A stretch of 64,000 nucleotides of DNA from Gammaproteobacteria bacterium HGW-Gammaproteobacteria-13 (GCA_002840155.1 PGZH01000003.1:213956-277955), one strand, 5' to 3'; counted from the first letter of the stretch, positions 26,304 through 36,526 are shown. Notes: a model not told the origin generated them from the sequence alone. Program-made: numbers and translations.

Positions 26304-29147
26304 ATGGCGCAGTATGAACCGGGGCAACGCTGGATCAGTGACAGCGAAGCGGAGCTGGGTTTGGGAACCGTTCTGATGCAGGACGGCCGCATGCTCACTG
26401 TGCTCTACCCGGCCACCGGCGAAACTCGCCAGTACGCCCTGCGCAATGCGCCATTGACCCGCGTGCGCTTCTCGCCGGGCGATGAAATCACCCACTTCGA
26501 GGGCTGGAAGCTGACCGTGCAGGAAGTCGACGACGTCGACGGCCTGCTGGTCTATCACGGCCTCAATGCGCAGCATGAAAGCGTCACCCTGCCGGAAACC
26601 CAGCTGTCGAACTTTATCCAGTTCCGCCTAGCCAGTGATCGCCTGTTTGCCGGGCAGATCGACCCGCTGCCCTGGTTCGCCCTGCGCTACCACACCCTGG
26701 ATTACACCAGCCGCCAGTTGCAGTCCAGCCTCTGGGGCCTGGGCGGCGTGCGTGCGCAGCCGATTGCGCACCAATTGCATATCGCTCGCGAAGTCGCCGA
26801 CCGCATCGCCCCACGCGTATTGCTGGCCGACGAAGTGGGCCTGGGCAAGACCATCGAAGCCGGTTTGGTGATTCACCGTCAGCTGCTTTCCGGACGCGCT
26901 AACCGTGTGCTGATCCTCGTACCGGAAAACCTCCAGCACCAGTGGCTGGTGGAGATGCGCCGGCGCTTCAATCTGGATGTCGCGCTGTTCGATGAAGAAC
27001 GCTTTATCGAAAGCGATGCCAGTAACCCGTTTGAAGACTGCCAGCTGGCGCTGGTCGCCCTAGAATGGCTGTGCGACGACGAAAAGGCCCAGGACGCACT
27101 GTTTGCTGCCGGCTGGGACCTGATGGTGGTCGATGAAGCGCACCACTTGGTCTGGCATCCGGAACACGCCAGCCGGGAATATGCGCTGGTCGAACAGCTG
27201 GCCCAGGTCATCCCGGGCGTGCTGCTACTCACCGCGACCCCGGAACAACTCGGCCAGGACAGCCACTTTGCCCGCCTGCGCCTGCTCGACCCGAACCGCT
27301 TCCATGATCTGGCCGCCTTCCGCGCCGAAAGCGAGCACTACAAGCCGATTGCCGAAGCCGTGCAGGAGCTGCTCGACCAGGGTCGCTTGTCCGCTGCTGC
27401 GCACAAGACCATTCACGATTTCCTCGGCGCCAGCGGTGAAGAGCTGCTAACTGCCGTCAATGCCGGTGACAGCGAAGCTTCGGCGCGCCTGGTGCGCGAA
27501 CTGCTGGATCGCCACGGCACCGGCCGCCTGCTGTTCCGCAACACCCGCGCCGCCGTGCAGGGTTTTCCGGATCGTGAAGTGCACCCCTACCCGCTGGCCA
27601 GCCCTGACGAATACATGGAGCTGCCGATTGGCGAGCACGCTGACCTGTACCCGGAAGTCAGCTACCAGGCGCAGCCGGATGTCGATGAAGAACAGCGCTG
27701 GTGGAAATTCGATCCACGCGTCGAGTGGCTGATCGACACCCTGAAGATGCTCAAGAAGTTCAAGGTACTGGTGATCTGCGCCCACGCCGAAACCGCCATG
27801 GACCTCGAAGACGCCCTGCGCGTGCGCAAAGGCATCCCGGCCACCGTGTTCCATGAAGGCATGAGCATTCTGGAGCGCGACCGCGCAGCGGCCTATTTTG
27901 CCGACGAAGAGTTCGGTGCCCAAGTGCTGATCTGCTCGGAAATCGGCTCGGAAGGTCGCAACTTCCAATTCGCCCATCACCTGGTTCTGTTCGACCTGCC
28001 GGCTCACCCGGATTTGCTTGAGCAGCGCATCGGCCGCCTCGACCGCATCGGTCAGAAGCACCGTATCCAGCTGCACGTGCCGTACCTGGAAAACAGCCCG
28101 CAAGAACGCCTATTCCAGTGGTATCACCAGGCACTGAACGCCTTCCTCGCCACCTGCCCGACCGGTAACGCCCTGCAGCACCAGTTCGGCAGCCGTTTAC
28201 TGCCGCTGCTGGAAAGCGGCGACGACGGTGAATGGCAAGCGCTGGTTGATGACGCCAAAGCTGAGCGCATTCGCCTGGAAGGTGAGTTGCACGCTGGCCG
28301 CGACCGCTTGCTGGAACTCAACTCCGGCGGTGCCGGTGAAGGCGAAGCGCTGGTTGAGGCGATTCTCGAGCAGGATGATCAGTTCGCCCTGCCAATCTAT
28401 ATGGAGCAGCTGTTCGACGCCTTTGGCATCGACAGCGAAGACCATTCCGATAACGCCCTGATCCTGCGCCCCAGCGAAAAGATGCTGGATGCCAGCTTCC
28501 CGCTGGGTGACGACGAAGGCGTGACCATCACCTACGACCGCGACCTGGCCCTGGCCCGCGAGGACATGCAGTTCCTCACCTGGGAACACCCCATGGTGCA
28601 AGGCGGCATGGACCTGGTGCGCTCCGGCTCGATGGGCAACACCGGCGTCGCGTTGATCAAGAACAAGGCGCTGAAACCCGGCACCGTGCTGCTGGAACTG
28701 CTGTATGTCAGCGAAGTGGTCGCCCCGCGCGCGCTGCAACTGGGCCGCTACCTGCCGCCTATCGCCCTGCGCTGCCTGCTCGATGCCAACGGCAACGACC
28801 TGGCCGCCAAGGTCTCGTTCGAGAAGCTCAACGAGCAGCTGGAAACCGTGCCGCGCGCCAGCGCCAACAAGTTTGTTCAGGCCCAGCGCGACAGCCTCAA
28901 CCCGCTGATCAACGCCGGCGAAGGCAAGGTGGCGCCACGCCATAGCGAGCGTGTCGACGAAGCCAAGCGCCGCCTGGCCGCCGAAACCGACGAGGAATTG
29001 GCGCGCCTGATCGCCCTGCAAGCGGTCAACCCAAGCGTGCGCGACAGCGAACTCAACGCCCTGCGCCAACTGCGCGAGCAAGGCCTGGCCATGCTCGATA
29101 AAGCGGCGTTGCGACTAGAAGCCATTCGCGTGCTGGTCGCCGGCTAA
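26304..29147 (+). CDS. rapA: RNA polymerase-associated ATPase RapA
   Basis: Swi2/Snf2-type translocase that recycles stalled RNA polymerase. About 947 residues: N-terminal Tudor-like domains (residues 1-110), helicase core with Walker [18 protein letters not shown] (~residue 175), Walker [17 protein letters not shown], then the C-terminal helicase motifs [24 protein letters not shown] and [15 protein letters not shown], and a long RapA-specific C-terminus. Start at 26304 matches the family ([10 protein letters not shown]) and follows a GGGAGA site. Confidence 0.97.
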   Translation: MAQYEPGQRWISDSEAELGLGTVLMQDGRMLTVLYPATGETRQYALRNAPLTRVRFSPGDEITHFEGWKLTVQEVDDVDGLLVYHGLNAQHESVTLPETQLSNFIQFRLASDRLFAGQIDPLPWFALRYHTLDYTSRQLQSSLWGLGGVRAQPIAHQLHIAREVADRIAPRVLLADEVGLGKTIEAGLVIHRQLLSGRANRVLILVPENLQHQWLVEMRRRFNLDVALFDEERFIESDASNPFEDCQLALVALEWLCDDEKAQDALFAAGWDLMVVDEAHHLVWHPEHASREYALVEQLAQVIPGVLLLTATPEQLGQDSHFARLRLLDPNRFHDLAAFRAESEHYKPIAEAVQELLDQGRLSAAAHKTIHDFLGASGEELLTAVNAGDSEASARLVRELLDRHGTGRLLFRNTRAAVQGFPDREVHPYPLASPDEYMELPIGEHADLYPEVSYQAQPDVDEEQRWWKFDPRVEWLIDTLKMLKKFKVLVICAHAETAMDLEDALRVRKGIPATVFHEGMSILERDRAAAYFADEEFGAQVLICSEIGSEGRNFQFAHHLVLFDLPAHPDLLEQRIGRLDRIGQKHRIQLHVPYLENSPQERLFQWYHQALNAFLATCPTGNALQHQFGSRLLPLLESGDDGEWQALVDDAKAERIRLEGELHAGRDRLLELNSGGAGEGEALVEAILEQDDQFALPIYMEQLFDAFGIDSEDHSDNALILRPSEKMLDASFPLGDDEGVTITYDRDLALAREDMQFLTWEHPMVQGGMDLVRSGSMGNTGVALIKNKALKPGTVLLELLYVSEVVAPRALQLGRYLPPIALRCLLDANGNDLAAKVSFEKLNEQLETVPRASANKFVQAQRDSLNPLINAGEGKVAPRHSERVDEAKRRLAAETDEELARLIALQAVNPSVRDSELNALRQLREQGLAMLDKAALRLEAIRVLVAG

Positions 29148-29167
29148 GCGTTGCAAATGAGATAAGC

Positions 29168-29230
29168 AGTAGCCCGGATGAAATCCGGGAATGCTTGACG
29201 CGTTATCTCCCGGATTGCATCCGGGCTACT
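29168..29230. repeat. Palindromic intergenic repeat between rapA and cyclase gene
   Basis: Inverted pair AGTAGCCCGGATGAAATCCG...CGGATTGCATCCGGGCTACT forming a long stem. It is of the REP/GTAGCCCGGAT type common between genes in Pseudomonas and may act as an RNA 3' end structure for rapA. Confidence 0.7.
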
Positions 29231-29307
29231 GGAGCAAAGTTGCCATCCTCGGGGGCTGCTAGAGTCAGAAGCATCACTTCTGTCACTCCAGCCCACAGGA
29301 GCTCACA

Positions 29308-31155
29308 GTGCCTGCACGCGCCGCCTCGCGCCGGTTTCGCCACAGCCTCGGCGGGCTCTGCCTGCTGGCGCTGCTTCTGCTTCCCCTGCTGCATCTGTGG
29401 CCCGCGCTCAACGGGTTGAACAACGCCCACCTCGACTGGCTGATCCGCCAACGCGCCGCCGAACAGACGCCCGACCCGCGCCTGCTGCTGATTGATATCG
29501 ACGACCTGAGCCTGCAAGTGCTGGCCGGTGAAGCCGGTAAGTGGCCATGGCCGCGCTCGCTGCACGGCGAACTGCTGGAGTACCTGCTCAGCCAACAGCC
29601 CAAGGCTGTGGCCTTCGACATCCTGTTCAGCGAGCCCGACCAGTTCAACCCGGATGCCGACAGCTACTTTGCCGAAGTGCTGCAACGCAGCACCAACACC
29701 TACCTCGCCGCCCTGGTGCAGCAAGCCGACGAAGGCAGCCAGCCGCCGCTGCTGCGCGACTATCCCGCCTCCACTTGGCAAGCCCCCGGGCAACGCGGCG
29801 CGGACGATCAACGCGGCCTTCTGCTGCTACCCAACGCCTTCCCCAGTGAACTGTGGCGCCTGGGCGGCATCAACTTTCGCCCGGATGCCGACGGCATCGG
29901 TCGGCGCTATGAGCTGTACCGCAGCTTTGCCGACTGGCGCCTGCCCAGCATGCCTGCGCGTATCGTGCATGACCTGACCGGCAGCTTGCCGCAGCAACAG
30001 AACCTGCTGCTGGACTGGCCCGGCACCAGCCGCCTGCCCTACCCACGCCTGCCTTATGCCGCGGTGCTGGCAGCGGCGCGCAACCAGGGCGAGCCGCTGG
30101 CAGCCGAACTGTTCAAGGACCGCATCATCGTGATCGGTACAACAGCCGCCGGCCTGCACGACCTGCGTCCCACCCCGCTGGACACCCTTTATCCGGCGCC
30201 ATTTATCCTGATGACGGCCATCGACAACCTGCTCAACAACAGCCAATTGCGTGAGGCGGATAGCTGGCTGGAATTGCTCGGCCCGCTGCTGCTATTGCTC
30301 GGCCTGAGCCTTCTGCTGTTGCGCGAACAGCTGCCGGCGGCCTTTGCCCTGTGCCTGTTCGGCAGCCTGGCGCTGTTTGCCGGCAGCTACGGGCTGGCGT
30401 TGCGCGGCACACTGCTTGGCGTGCTGCCGGGGCTGATCTGCCTGTGGCTGCTGCTGGCCGCCGCTCTGGCACTGTTCTACCTGCGCCGGCGCCAGCAATT
30501 GCAGGACACCATTCGCCTGTTCAGCCGTTTTATGGACCCCGTGGTGGTCAACCAACTGGTGTCGCGCGACGACCCGGAAGCCCTGCTGGCGAGCAAGGAG
30601 TGCCAGCTGACTGTGCTGTTTTCCGATATCCGCAGCTTTACCACCCTCTCCGAGCAGCACACGCCAAGCGAAATCGTGCACCTGCTCGAAGGCTATTTCA
30701 GCAGCCAGGTCGAGGTGCTGTTCAAGCACCAGGCGACCCTCGACAAGTTTATCGGCGACGCCATCATGGCCTTCTGGGGCGCGCCGCTGGACAACCCGCA
30801 ACAAGCCGACCAAGCCATTCTGGCGGCCATGGAAATGCTCGATAACCTCGACGCCTTTCGCCGCGACTACAACTGCCCGGATTTCGACATCGGTATAGGC
30901 CTGCACACGGGACCAGCGGTCGTCGGCCTGGTCGGCGCAAAGCAGCGCTATGACTACACTGCAATAGGCGACACGGTGAACCTGGCCAGCCGCATCGAAG
31001 GGCTGACCAAGGGCCGTGCCCATCTGCTGATTTCAGCCGCCACCCGTGAGGCCTGCACGCTCGATCTGGACTTCGTGCCCCAGGGCGAACACCAGGTAAA
31101 AGGTCGCGCCGAAGCCGTAATGCTCTACGAACCGCGAAGGAGACATGATGAATAA
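29308..31155 (+). CDS. CHASE2-domain adenylate/guanylate cyclase
   Basis: A class III cyclase of 615 residues. A first membrane helix (~residues 13-32) precedes an extracytoplasmic CHASE2 domain (DLSLQVLAGEAGKWPWPRSLHGELLEYL... to about residue 300); three more helices (~residues 315-390) lead to a cytoplasmic catalytic domain. Catalytic elements: metal Asp in LFSDIRSFT, LDKFIGDAIMAFWG, and YTAIGDTVNLASRIEG with the Asn and Arg of the transition-state site. Start is GTG, preceded by AGGAG. First gene of a three-gene unit with an SH3 protein and an M48 protease. Whether it makes cAMP or cGMP is not decided; Lys and Asp positions suggest cAMP. Confidence 0.88.
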   Translation: MPARAASRRFRHSLGGLCLLALLLLPLLHLWPALNGLNNAHLDWLIRQRAAEQTPDPRLLLIDIDDLSLQVLAGEAGKWPWPRSLHGELLEYLLSQQPKAVAFDILFSEPDQFNPDADSYFAEVLQRSTNTYLAALVQQADEGSQPPLLRDYPASTWQAPGQRGADDQRGLLLLPNAFPSELWRLGGINFRPDADGIGRRYELYRSFADWRLPSMPARIVHDLTGSLPQQQNLLLDWPGTSRLPYPRLPYAAVLAAARNQGEPLAAELFKDRIIVIGTTAAGLHDLRPTPLDTLYPAPFILMTAIDNLLNNSQLREADSWLELLGPLLLLLGLSLLLLREQLPAAFALCLFGSLALFAGSYGLALRGTLLGVLPGLICLWLLLAAALALFYLRRRQQLQDTIRLFSRFMDPVVVNQLVSRDDPEALLASKECQLTVLFSDIRSFTTLSEQHTPSEIVHLLEGYFSSQVEVLFKHQATLDKFIGDAIMAFWGAPLDNPQQADQAILAAMEMLDNLDAFRRDYNCPDFDIGIGLHTGPAVVGLVGAKQRYDYTAIGDTVNLASRIEGLTKGRAHLLISAATREACTLDLDFVPQGEHQVKGRAEAVMLYEPRRRHDE

Positions 31156-31651
31156 AGGCCTCTGCAGTGCCCTTGCGGCGCTGATATTCAGCTTCTACGG
31201 CCTCTCGGCGCTGGCCGAAGTACGCCAGGCACAGACCCTGCAGGACAGCGCCCTACGCGCCGAGCCCAACGCCTCGGCCGCCAGTGTCGGCCAGGTCGGC
31301 AAACAGGCGCAGGTATTGGTACTGGAACGCCAGGGCGGCTGGTATCAGGTGGAGACTTCAAGCGGCCAGCGCGGCTGGCTACCACTGCTCAGCCTGCGCT
31401 TTGCCAAGGATGCACAAGCCAGCCGCAGCAATGACCTGGGCAGCCTGCTCAAGCTCGGCAACCAGGCCTCCCCCGCCAGCGGCGTGGCCACCGGGATTCG
31501 CGGCATCAGTGATGAAGAATTGCGCAGCGGCAGTGCCAACACCTCGGCCAGCGTACAGAGCCTGGATGCCTTCGCCGCCAGCCCGAGCGAGGCGCGCAGC
31601 TTCGCCCAGCAAGGCGGCCTGCGCAGCCAGAACCTGCCCTATGCCCGCTAA
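31145..31651 (+). CDS. Secreted SH3-domain protein
   Basis: 168 residues with a signal peptide (MMNKGLCSALAALIFSFYGLSALA) and a bacterial SH3-like domain (~residues 28-85: DSALRAEPNASAASVGQVGK, LVLERQGGWYQVETSSGQRGWLPLLSLRF). The C-terminal half looks unstructured. It overlaps the cyclase gene by 11 bases; AAGGAG lies just ahead, and the second ATG (31148) is equally possible. Likely periplasmic, perhaps binding peptidoglycan. Followed after 20 bases by an M48 lipoprotein protease. Confidence 0.8.
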   Translation: MMNKGLCSALAALIFSFYGLSALAEVRQAQTLQDSALRAEPNASAASVGQVGKQAQVLVLERQGGWYQVETSSGQRGWLPLLSLRFAKDAQASRSNDLGSLLKLGNQASPASGVATGIRGISDEELRSGSANTSASVQSLDAFAASPSEARSFAQQGGLRSQNLPYAR

Positions 31652-31671
31652 CACGCCGAAAGGAGAGCGAC

Positions 31672-32559
31672 ATGCAAACAGCCACATTACTCAAGTGCGC
31701 CAGCCTGCTCGGCCTGATCGTCAGCCTGAGTGCCTGCCAGGGTCTGGAAGGCGTGCAGATCCAGGGCGTCGACCTGGGCAAGCTGTCCAGCGCCGGCCAG
31801 CACCTGACCAATATGGGCCAGAAAAGCGTCGATGAAGAGCGGGTGATTGGGCAGAACACCGCCACCATCCTGCTAAGCAAGGCGGCGGTGCTGAACAACC
31901 CGCCGCTGCAGGCCTACGTCAACCGTGTCGGCCTGTGGGTCGCCCAACACAGCGAGCGCCCCGACCTGCCCTGGCGTTTCGTCGTGCTCGACAGCCCGCA
32001 AGTGGCCGCCTATGCGGCACCCGGCGGTTACGTGTTTATTACCAGCGGCATGCTGACGCGGATGAACAGCGAGGCCGAACTGGCCGGCGTGCTGGCCCAT
32101 GAAGTGGCCCACGTGGTGCAGCAACATCACCTCAAGGCCATTCAGCAGCAGGCACAAACCGGTTTGCTGACTGACCTCGCTACCCTAGCGGTGCAAGCCG
32201 GCGCCGCCGACAAAGGTGGCAGCAAAGCCGGCGAACTGACCGACCGTTTTAGCCGCAGCGTCAGCGACCTCTACAGCCGCGGCCTGGACCGTGGTGATGA
32301 ATACGAAGCCGATGCCATGGGCGCGGTAATCGCCACCCGCGCCGGCTATGACGCCTACGGCCTGGCCGGTGTGCTGCAGACCCTCGGCACCACCCGGCAG
32401 AACGACGCGGCGCTAAGCAGCTTTCTCAAGGTGCACCCGGGCATTGATGACCGCCTGCAACGCCTGCAGCCGGTCTATCTGTATATCGAGAAGACCGCCA
32501 GCGGCCCGACCCAGAGCCTGGATGCCCGCTATCAGCAGGCGCTTAGAAGCAAGCGGTAG
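31672..32559 (+). CDS. M48-family zinc metalloprotease lipoprotein
   Basis: 295-residue precursor with lipobox LSAC (Cys22), so anchored to the envelope. Zinc motif HEVAH at 143-147 (LAHEVAHVVQQHH) and the third ligand Glu in DRGDEYEADAMG. This layout resembles BepA/LoiP-type periplasmic proteases that look after outer-membrane proteins, but lacks the BepA TPR domain. It is the third gene of the cyclase/SH3/protease unit and is followed by repeat copy C in the opposite orientation. Confidence 0.85.
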   Translation: MQTATLLKCASLLGLIVSLSACQGLEGVQIQGVDLGKLSSAGQHLTNMGQKSVDEERVIGQNTATILLSKAAVLNNPPLQAYVNRVGLWVAQHSERPDLPWRFVVLDSPQVAAYAAPGGYVFITSGMLTRMNSEAELAGVLAHEVAHVVQQHHLKAIQQQAQTGLLTDLATLAVQAGAADKGGSKAGELTDRFSRSVSDLYSRGLDRGDEYEADAMGAVIATRAGYDAYGLAGVLQTLGTTRQNDAALSSFLKVHPGIDDRLQRLQPVYLYIEKTASGPTQSLDARYQQALRSKR

Positions 32560-32577
32560 AGGCAGACAGCCATTTCA

Positions 32578-32816
32578 GAACCTGTTTTGGATCTCGCGAG
32601 CTAAAGCGAGACAAGGCGCTACGTTAGTAACAGCCTTCGGCTGGTCAAGGCAGGCGAGGAAGCGGACTGGGCTCGCACGCGAGTTTACTGTTGTGAACGA
32701 GCATTACTCGTTTCACTCGCCCTTCGGGCCGCGCTAAAGCGCGTTAGCCACAAGTGGCTTGCCGAGCCTGTTTTTAACGCAGTATCGCCGACGCGCAGCA
32801 GATCCAAAGCAGGTTC
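32578..32816 (-). repeat. MITE-like repeat, copy C (extended)
   Basis: A 239-base minus-strand copy of the A/B element: ends GAACCTGCTTTGGATCTGCT and GAGATCCAAAACAGGTTC. It contains about 70 extra bases after AACAGGCTCGG, including short palindromes. The left end begins directly after the TGA stop of the HD-GYP gene (32817-32819), and TGA (minus strand) recurs right after the other end: a possible 3-base target duplication equal to the stop codon. Confidence 0.85.
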
Positions 32817-34775
32817 TCAATGCGAGTGGGGATGTTCAAGGTTGCACGACGGCTCGTAATCACACACATGATGGCTAAACGGTGCAGTGGTGTGCGAGCC
32901 CGGCGCACCTGTCACCTGGAAGCAGCGGCTGGCGATAAACAACTGCACCAACTCGGCATCGAGCAAACCGCTCTGCGCCTCGCTCTTGAGAATATCCAGC
33001 GCCCGTTCCAGCGGCATTGCCGGTTTGTAGGGGCGATCCGCCGCAGTCAAAGCATCGTAGATATCGCAGATGGTCATGATCCGTGAGGCGCAGGGAATCG
33101 CATCGCCAATCAAGCCTTTGGGATAGCCGCTGCCATCAAGCTTTTCGTGATGCGCCCCGGCGATATGCGGCACGCCCTGTAGGTCCGGAGTCCAGGGGAT
33201 CAGGCTGAGAAACTGCTGGGTGTGCACCACATGCCGCTCGATTTCTTCGCGCTCAGCCGTGGTCAGGCTGCCTTTGCGCACCGCCAGGGCGCTGAATTCA
33301 CCCTCGCTGAGTAGGCTGACCAGGCAATTGCCAGGTGCCTTGACCAACTCGCCCTGCACTTCCTGCAGGTGCTGAAAATCGCCCTCACTGAGCATGCTCG
33401 GCTCGTTGGCCTGAACGATATTGTTCAGGTAGCGCTCAAGGCGTTCGCATTCATAGGCCAGCTCGGCATCCAGCTGCAGGCGCCGCTCATCACTCAAGCC
33501 GCCTTGATGCCGATAGGCATGCAGCATCTTGCGCAGAGTCTGGTTGCGCAGGTTTTCCTGGGCCAGGGCGACGCGATATCGCAGGTTTTCCAGCACTTGT
33601 TCGGGAAGCTTCTTGGCCTTGACCAGCACATGCTCGCGCACCCCGACCTTGCCGAAATCATGCAGCAAGGCGGCGTAGCGCAGCTCGCGCAGGCCATCGC
33701 TGCTCAGCGCCTGCTCACGCAAGCGGGCCTCCGGCGCATGGGGCAACTGATTGGCCAGGGTCAGGCACAGCTCGGCGACCCGGAAGGAGTGGCCGCTAGT
33801 AGTCGGGTCGCGCTGTTCGATGGCAAACACCGAAGCCTGTACGAAGCCGTCGAACAGCCGGCTGATGTCATCCAGCAACTGGCGATTCTCGATGGCCACT
33901 GCCGCCTGGCTGGCCAGTGCACGCAATGACACGGCGGTTTCTTCGTCGAAGGCAATCAGCTCAGGTTCCAGCTGCTCGCTGCCTTTACGCTGGCAGTTGA
34001 TAAATTCCAGCACGCCGACCACTTCATGGCGATGGTTGCGCATGGGAATCGCCAGGATCGACATGGTGCGATAGCCCATCTGCAGGTCGAAGGAGCGGTT
34101 GAAGCGGTACGGCGCATCGGCGGCAATCGCGTACACGTCTTCGATATTCAGTTCGGTGCTGGTCAGCGCCACGTAGCCGGCAATCGAGGCCTTGCTCAGC
34201 GGCATGCGCTGGTCCTGAAAGCTGTTCTGGCTGAGCGTGCCGTTCTGCGTCAGCTTGAAGATCAGCTGCGCTGGCGCATCGGGGCGGCGGCTGACCAGAA
34301 ACAGCGAGGCGGCGTCGCTGTTGGACAAACGCCGCCCTTCGATAAGGATTTTTTCCAGCAAACGGTCCAGATCACGCTCGGCCGACAACGCCAGACCTAC
34401 GTCCACCAGTTTGCTCAGGTCATCATGCTTGCCCGCCAGGGCGGCGGCCAGTTGCTCGGTCTGATGGCGCAGGCTGTACTGTTCGCCGGCAAAACGCAGC
34501 AGCGCCGACAATTCCTCGGCACTGGCATGCGGCGGTAATGGCAGGACACCCGGCTGATCCATACAGCCCACCAGAATCGCGCCACACTCCAGCCAATCGG
34601 CCAAGGGCCGCAGTGCCAGAAGGTGTTCGTCAAGCAGCACCAGCGCCAGCTCATCCGGCAGCTCGTCAGGCGCGTCAATCGCCTGCAAGCTCAGCGGACA
34701 CTGGGCCAATACGTTGCACAGGGGGTGCGCGCCAAGCGCATTGCTGTGGCCCAGCACAAGGCGGGAAGTGCCCAT
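32817..34775 (-). CDS. GAF/HD-GYP domain phosphodiesterase
   Basis: About 652 residues. Residues ~1-100 resemble a degenerate receiver; a GAF domain spans ~125-300; the C-terminal HD-GYP has LLHDFGKVGV and HHEKLDGSGYPKGL, followed by ICDIYDALTAADRPYKP. HD-GYP proteins degrade cyclic-di-GMP. About 100 extra residues separate the HD motif from the following helix (KGSLTTAEREEIERHV), longer than in the classical domain. Start at 34775 (MGTSRLVLGHSN); the upstream frame lacks homology. Repeat copy C abuts its stop. Confidence 0.82.
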   Translation of the reverse strand: MGTSRLVLGHSNALGAHPLCNVLAQCPLSLQAIDAPDELPDELALVLLDEHLLALRPLADWLECGAILVGCMDQPGVLPLPPHASAEELSALLRFAGEQYSLRHQTEQLAAALAGKHDDLSKLVDVGLALSAERDLDRLLEKILIEGRRLSNSDAASLFLVSRRPDAPAQLIFKLTQNGTLSQNSFQDQRMPLSKASIAGYVALTSTELNIEDVYAIAADAPYRFNRSFDLQMGYRTMSILAIPMRNHRHEVVGVLEFINCQRKGSEQLEPELIAFDEETAVSLRALASQAAVAIENRQLLDDISRLFDGFVQASVFAIEQRDPTTSGHSFRVAELCLTLANQLPHAPEARLREQALSSDGLRELRYAALLHDFGKVGVREHVLVKAKKLPEQVLENLRYRVALAQENLRNQTLRKMLHAYRHQGGLSDERRLQLDAELAYECERLERYLNNIVQANEPSMLSEGDFQHLQEVQGELVKAPGNCLVSLLSEGEFSALAVRKGSLTTAEREEIERHVVHTQQFLSLIPWTPDLQGVPHIAGAHHEKLDGSGYPKGLIGDAIPCASRIMTICDIYDALTAADRPYKPAMPLERALDILKSEAQSGLLDAELVQLFIASRCFQVTGAPGSHTTAPFSHHVCDYEPSCNLEHPHSH

Positions 34776-34884
34776 GGTGGTTGTCCTCAGTCGCAGTTGC
34801 GTGACAGCAGTGCGACTGAGTATTGCACAGGATTTAGCCGCTGCCCGGCCGTCCGGCGCATGCCGGATAACCTGACGAAATGGC

Positions 34885-36225
34885 TTAGCTAGCGGGCTGC
34901 AGCTGCATGCCTTGCTGCATTTTCGCGGCATCGGCTACGAAACAGCGCGAGGCTTGCAGCAGCGCCAGCATAGTCAGTAGCAAGGCCACCGGAATCAGGT
35001 ACATGGCGTTGTGCAGGCCAACGGCCTTGAAGGTCTCGTTCATTTCACTGGCCCCGGCCGCGAGCATCGCCGCATGGGAGTAGTGATCCGAGAGCATGCC
35101 CACCGCCAATGGGCCAAGGCCGCCGCCGAGCAGGTATAGGCCGGCGAAGAACAGCGCCATGGCGGTGGCACGCAGACGCGGTTCGATCACATCCTGAATC
35201 GCGGTATAGACGCAGGTGTAGAAGTTGTAGGCAAACAGCCAGCCAATGCTGAACAGCGCCACAAACACGGCGATTTCAATCCGCCCGGCCAGCAGGGCGT
35301 AACCCGTGGCCATGGAAGCAATCAACATGCTCAGGGCGGCAAACAGCAGGCGCCCGGTCTGCCAACGCTGGTGGATCTTGTCCGCCAGCCAACCGCCCAG
35401 GGTCAGGCCGACCAAGCCGGTTAACCCAACAATGACCCCGGTGGCCATTGCGGCCTGCTCCAGCGGCATCAGGAAGTAGCGTTGCAGCATCGGCACCATA
35501 AACGAGTTACAGGCATAGGTGGCGAAGTTGAAGGCCAGACCGGCCATCACCAGCCACCAGAAGGTGCGAATCGCCAGCACCTTGCGCAGCGGTTTTTCCA
35601 CCGGTGTAGTGCGCGATTGCACCAGCTCGGCCGCACCGCGCTTGGGCTCTTTGATAAAGAACATAAACAGCGCGAGGATCAGCCCCGGCACCGCGGCAAT
35701 AAAGAACGGTGCGCGCCAGCTGTCGAAGGCCTTGACCATTGCCCCAATAGTGAAAAACGCCAGCAGCAGGCCAATCGGCAGCCCGAGCATAAAGATGCCC
35801 ATGGCCCGCGCACGCTTGTGTGCCGGGAACAGATCACCGATCAGCGAGTTGGCTGCCGGCGCGTAGCTGGCCTCACCAATGCCGACGCCCATGCGAATTA
35901 GCAAAAAGCTCCAGAAATTCCAGGCCAGGCCGTTGACCGCGGTCAGGCCGCTCCAGGCTGCCAGGCCCCAGCCCATGATCTTGCGCCGCGCGCCAGTATC
36001 GGCCATGCGCCCCAGCGGAATGCCGGCAATCGCATAGACGATGGTAAAGGCAGTACCGATCAAGCCCAGCTGCAAGTCACTGAGATCCCATTCCATGCGG
36101 ATCGGCTCAATGATGATCGCCGGGATGGTGCGGTCGAAGAAGTTGAACAGGTTGGCGAGAAAAAGCAGGAACAGAATGCGCCAGGCATTCGCCGCTTGTA
36201 GGGACTGCTGCTGCATGGAATCCAT
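34885..36225 (-). CDS. MFS transporter, spinster-like
   Basis: 446 residues with about 12 hydrophobic segments. The N-terminus LFLLFLANLFNFFDRTIPAIIIEPI and the loop GRMADTGARRKIMGWGLAAWS (MFS motif A) resemble the spinster branch of the major facilitator family; GVGIGEASYAPAANSLIGDLFP fits motif C-like GEA. It should export or import a small organic compound, not identifiable from sequence. Single gene, divergent from the tubulin-like gene. The ATG at 36216 is an alternative start. Confidence 0.82.
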   Translation of the reverse strand: MDSMQQQSLQAANAWRILFLLFLANLFNFFDRTIPAIIIEPIRMEWDLSDLQLGLIGTAFTIVYAIAGIPLGRMADTGARRKIMGWGLAAWSGLTAVNGLAWNFWSFLLIRMGVGIGEASYAPAANSLIGDLFPAHKRARAMGIFMLGLPIGLLLAFFTIGAMVKAFDSWRAPFFIAAVPGLILALFMFFIKEPKRGAAELVQSRTTPVEKPLRKVLAIRTFWWLVMAGLAFNFATYACNSFMVPMLQRYFLMPLEQAAMATGVIVGLTGLVGLTLGGWLADKIHQRWQTGRLLFAALSMLIASMATGYALLAGRIEIAVFVALFSIGWLFAYNFYTCVYTAIQDVIEPRLRATAMALFFAGLYLLGGGLGPLAVGMLSDHYSHAAMLAAGASEMNETFKAVGLHNAMYLIPVALLLTMLALLQASRCFVADAAKMQQGMQLQPAS

Positions 36226-36526
36226 CTCTATTTGTTGTTATCGAAGCAGGTCGGTGGCGCATGGCCAACCGCCGTATCCAGCATGTGCAGGCGCAATCTA
36301 GAGCCTTGCGACTATGCTGTCTGTGACTATTTGTTGCGTGTATGCCGGGTAATGGGCGTCCGGGCAAGCACCCAGGTCACAAAGCGCATCGGAAAAACTC
36401 CGGATATGCCTCAGTAAAACCAGGCGAAACAGCGAGATTTTTCATTTTTCATGCTACAAACAAGCTTGCTGAGTGAAATGTGGCCATTTGCCTCTCCACC
36501 CTCGTTAGCCGCCGGACTGTCTCTAA
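36226..36526. other. Divergent region upstream of tubulin-like gene
   Basis: No gene seen in 301 bases. The sequence is AT-richer than its surroundings around 36320-36470 and must hold the promoters of both the MFS gene and the tubulin-like gene; I found no convincing -35/-10 pair, operator or strong ribosome site before the ATG at 36527. Confidence 0.4.
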
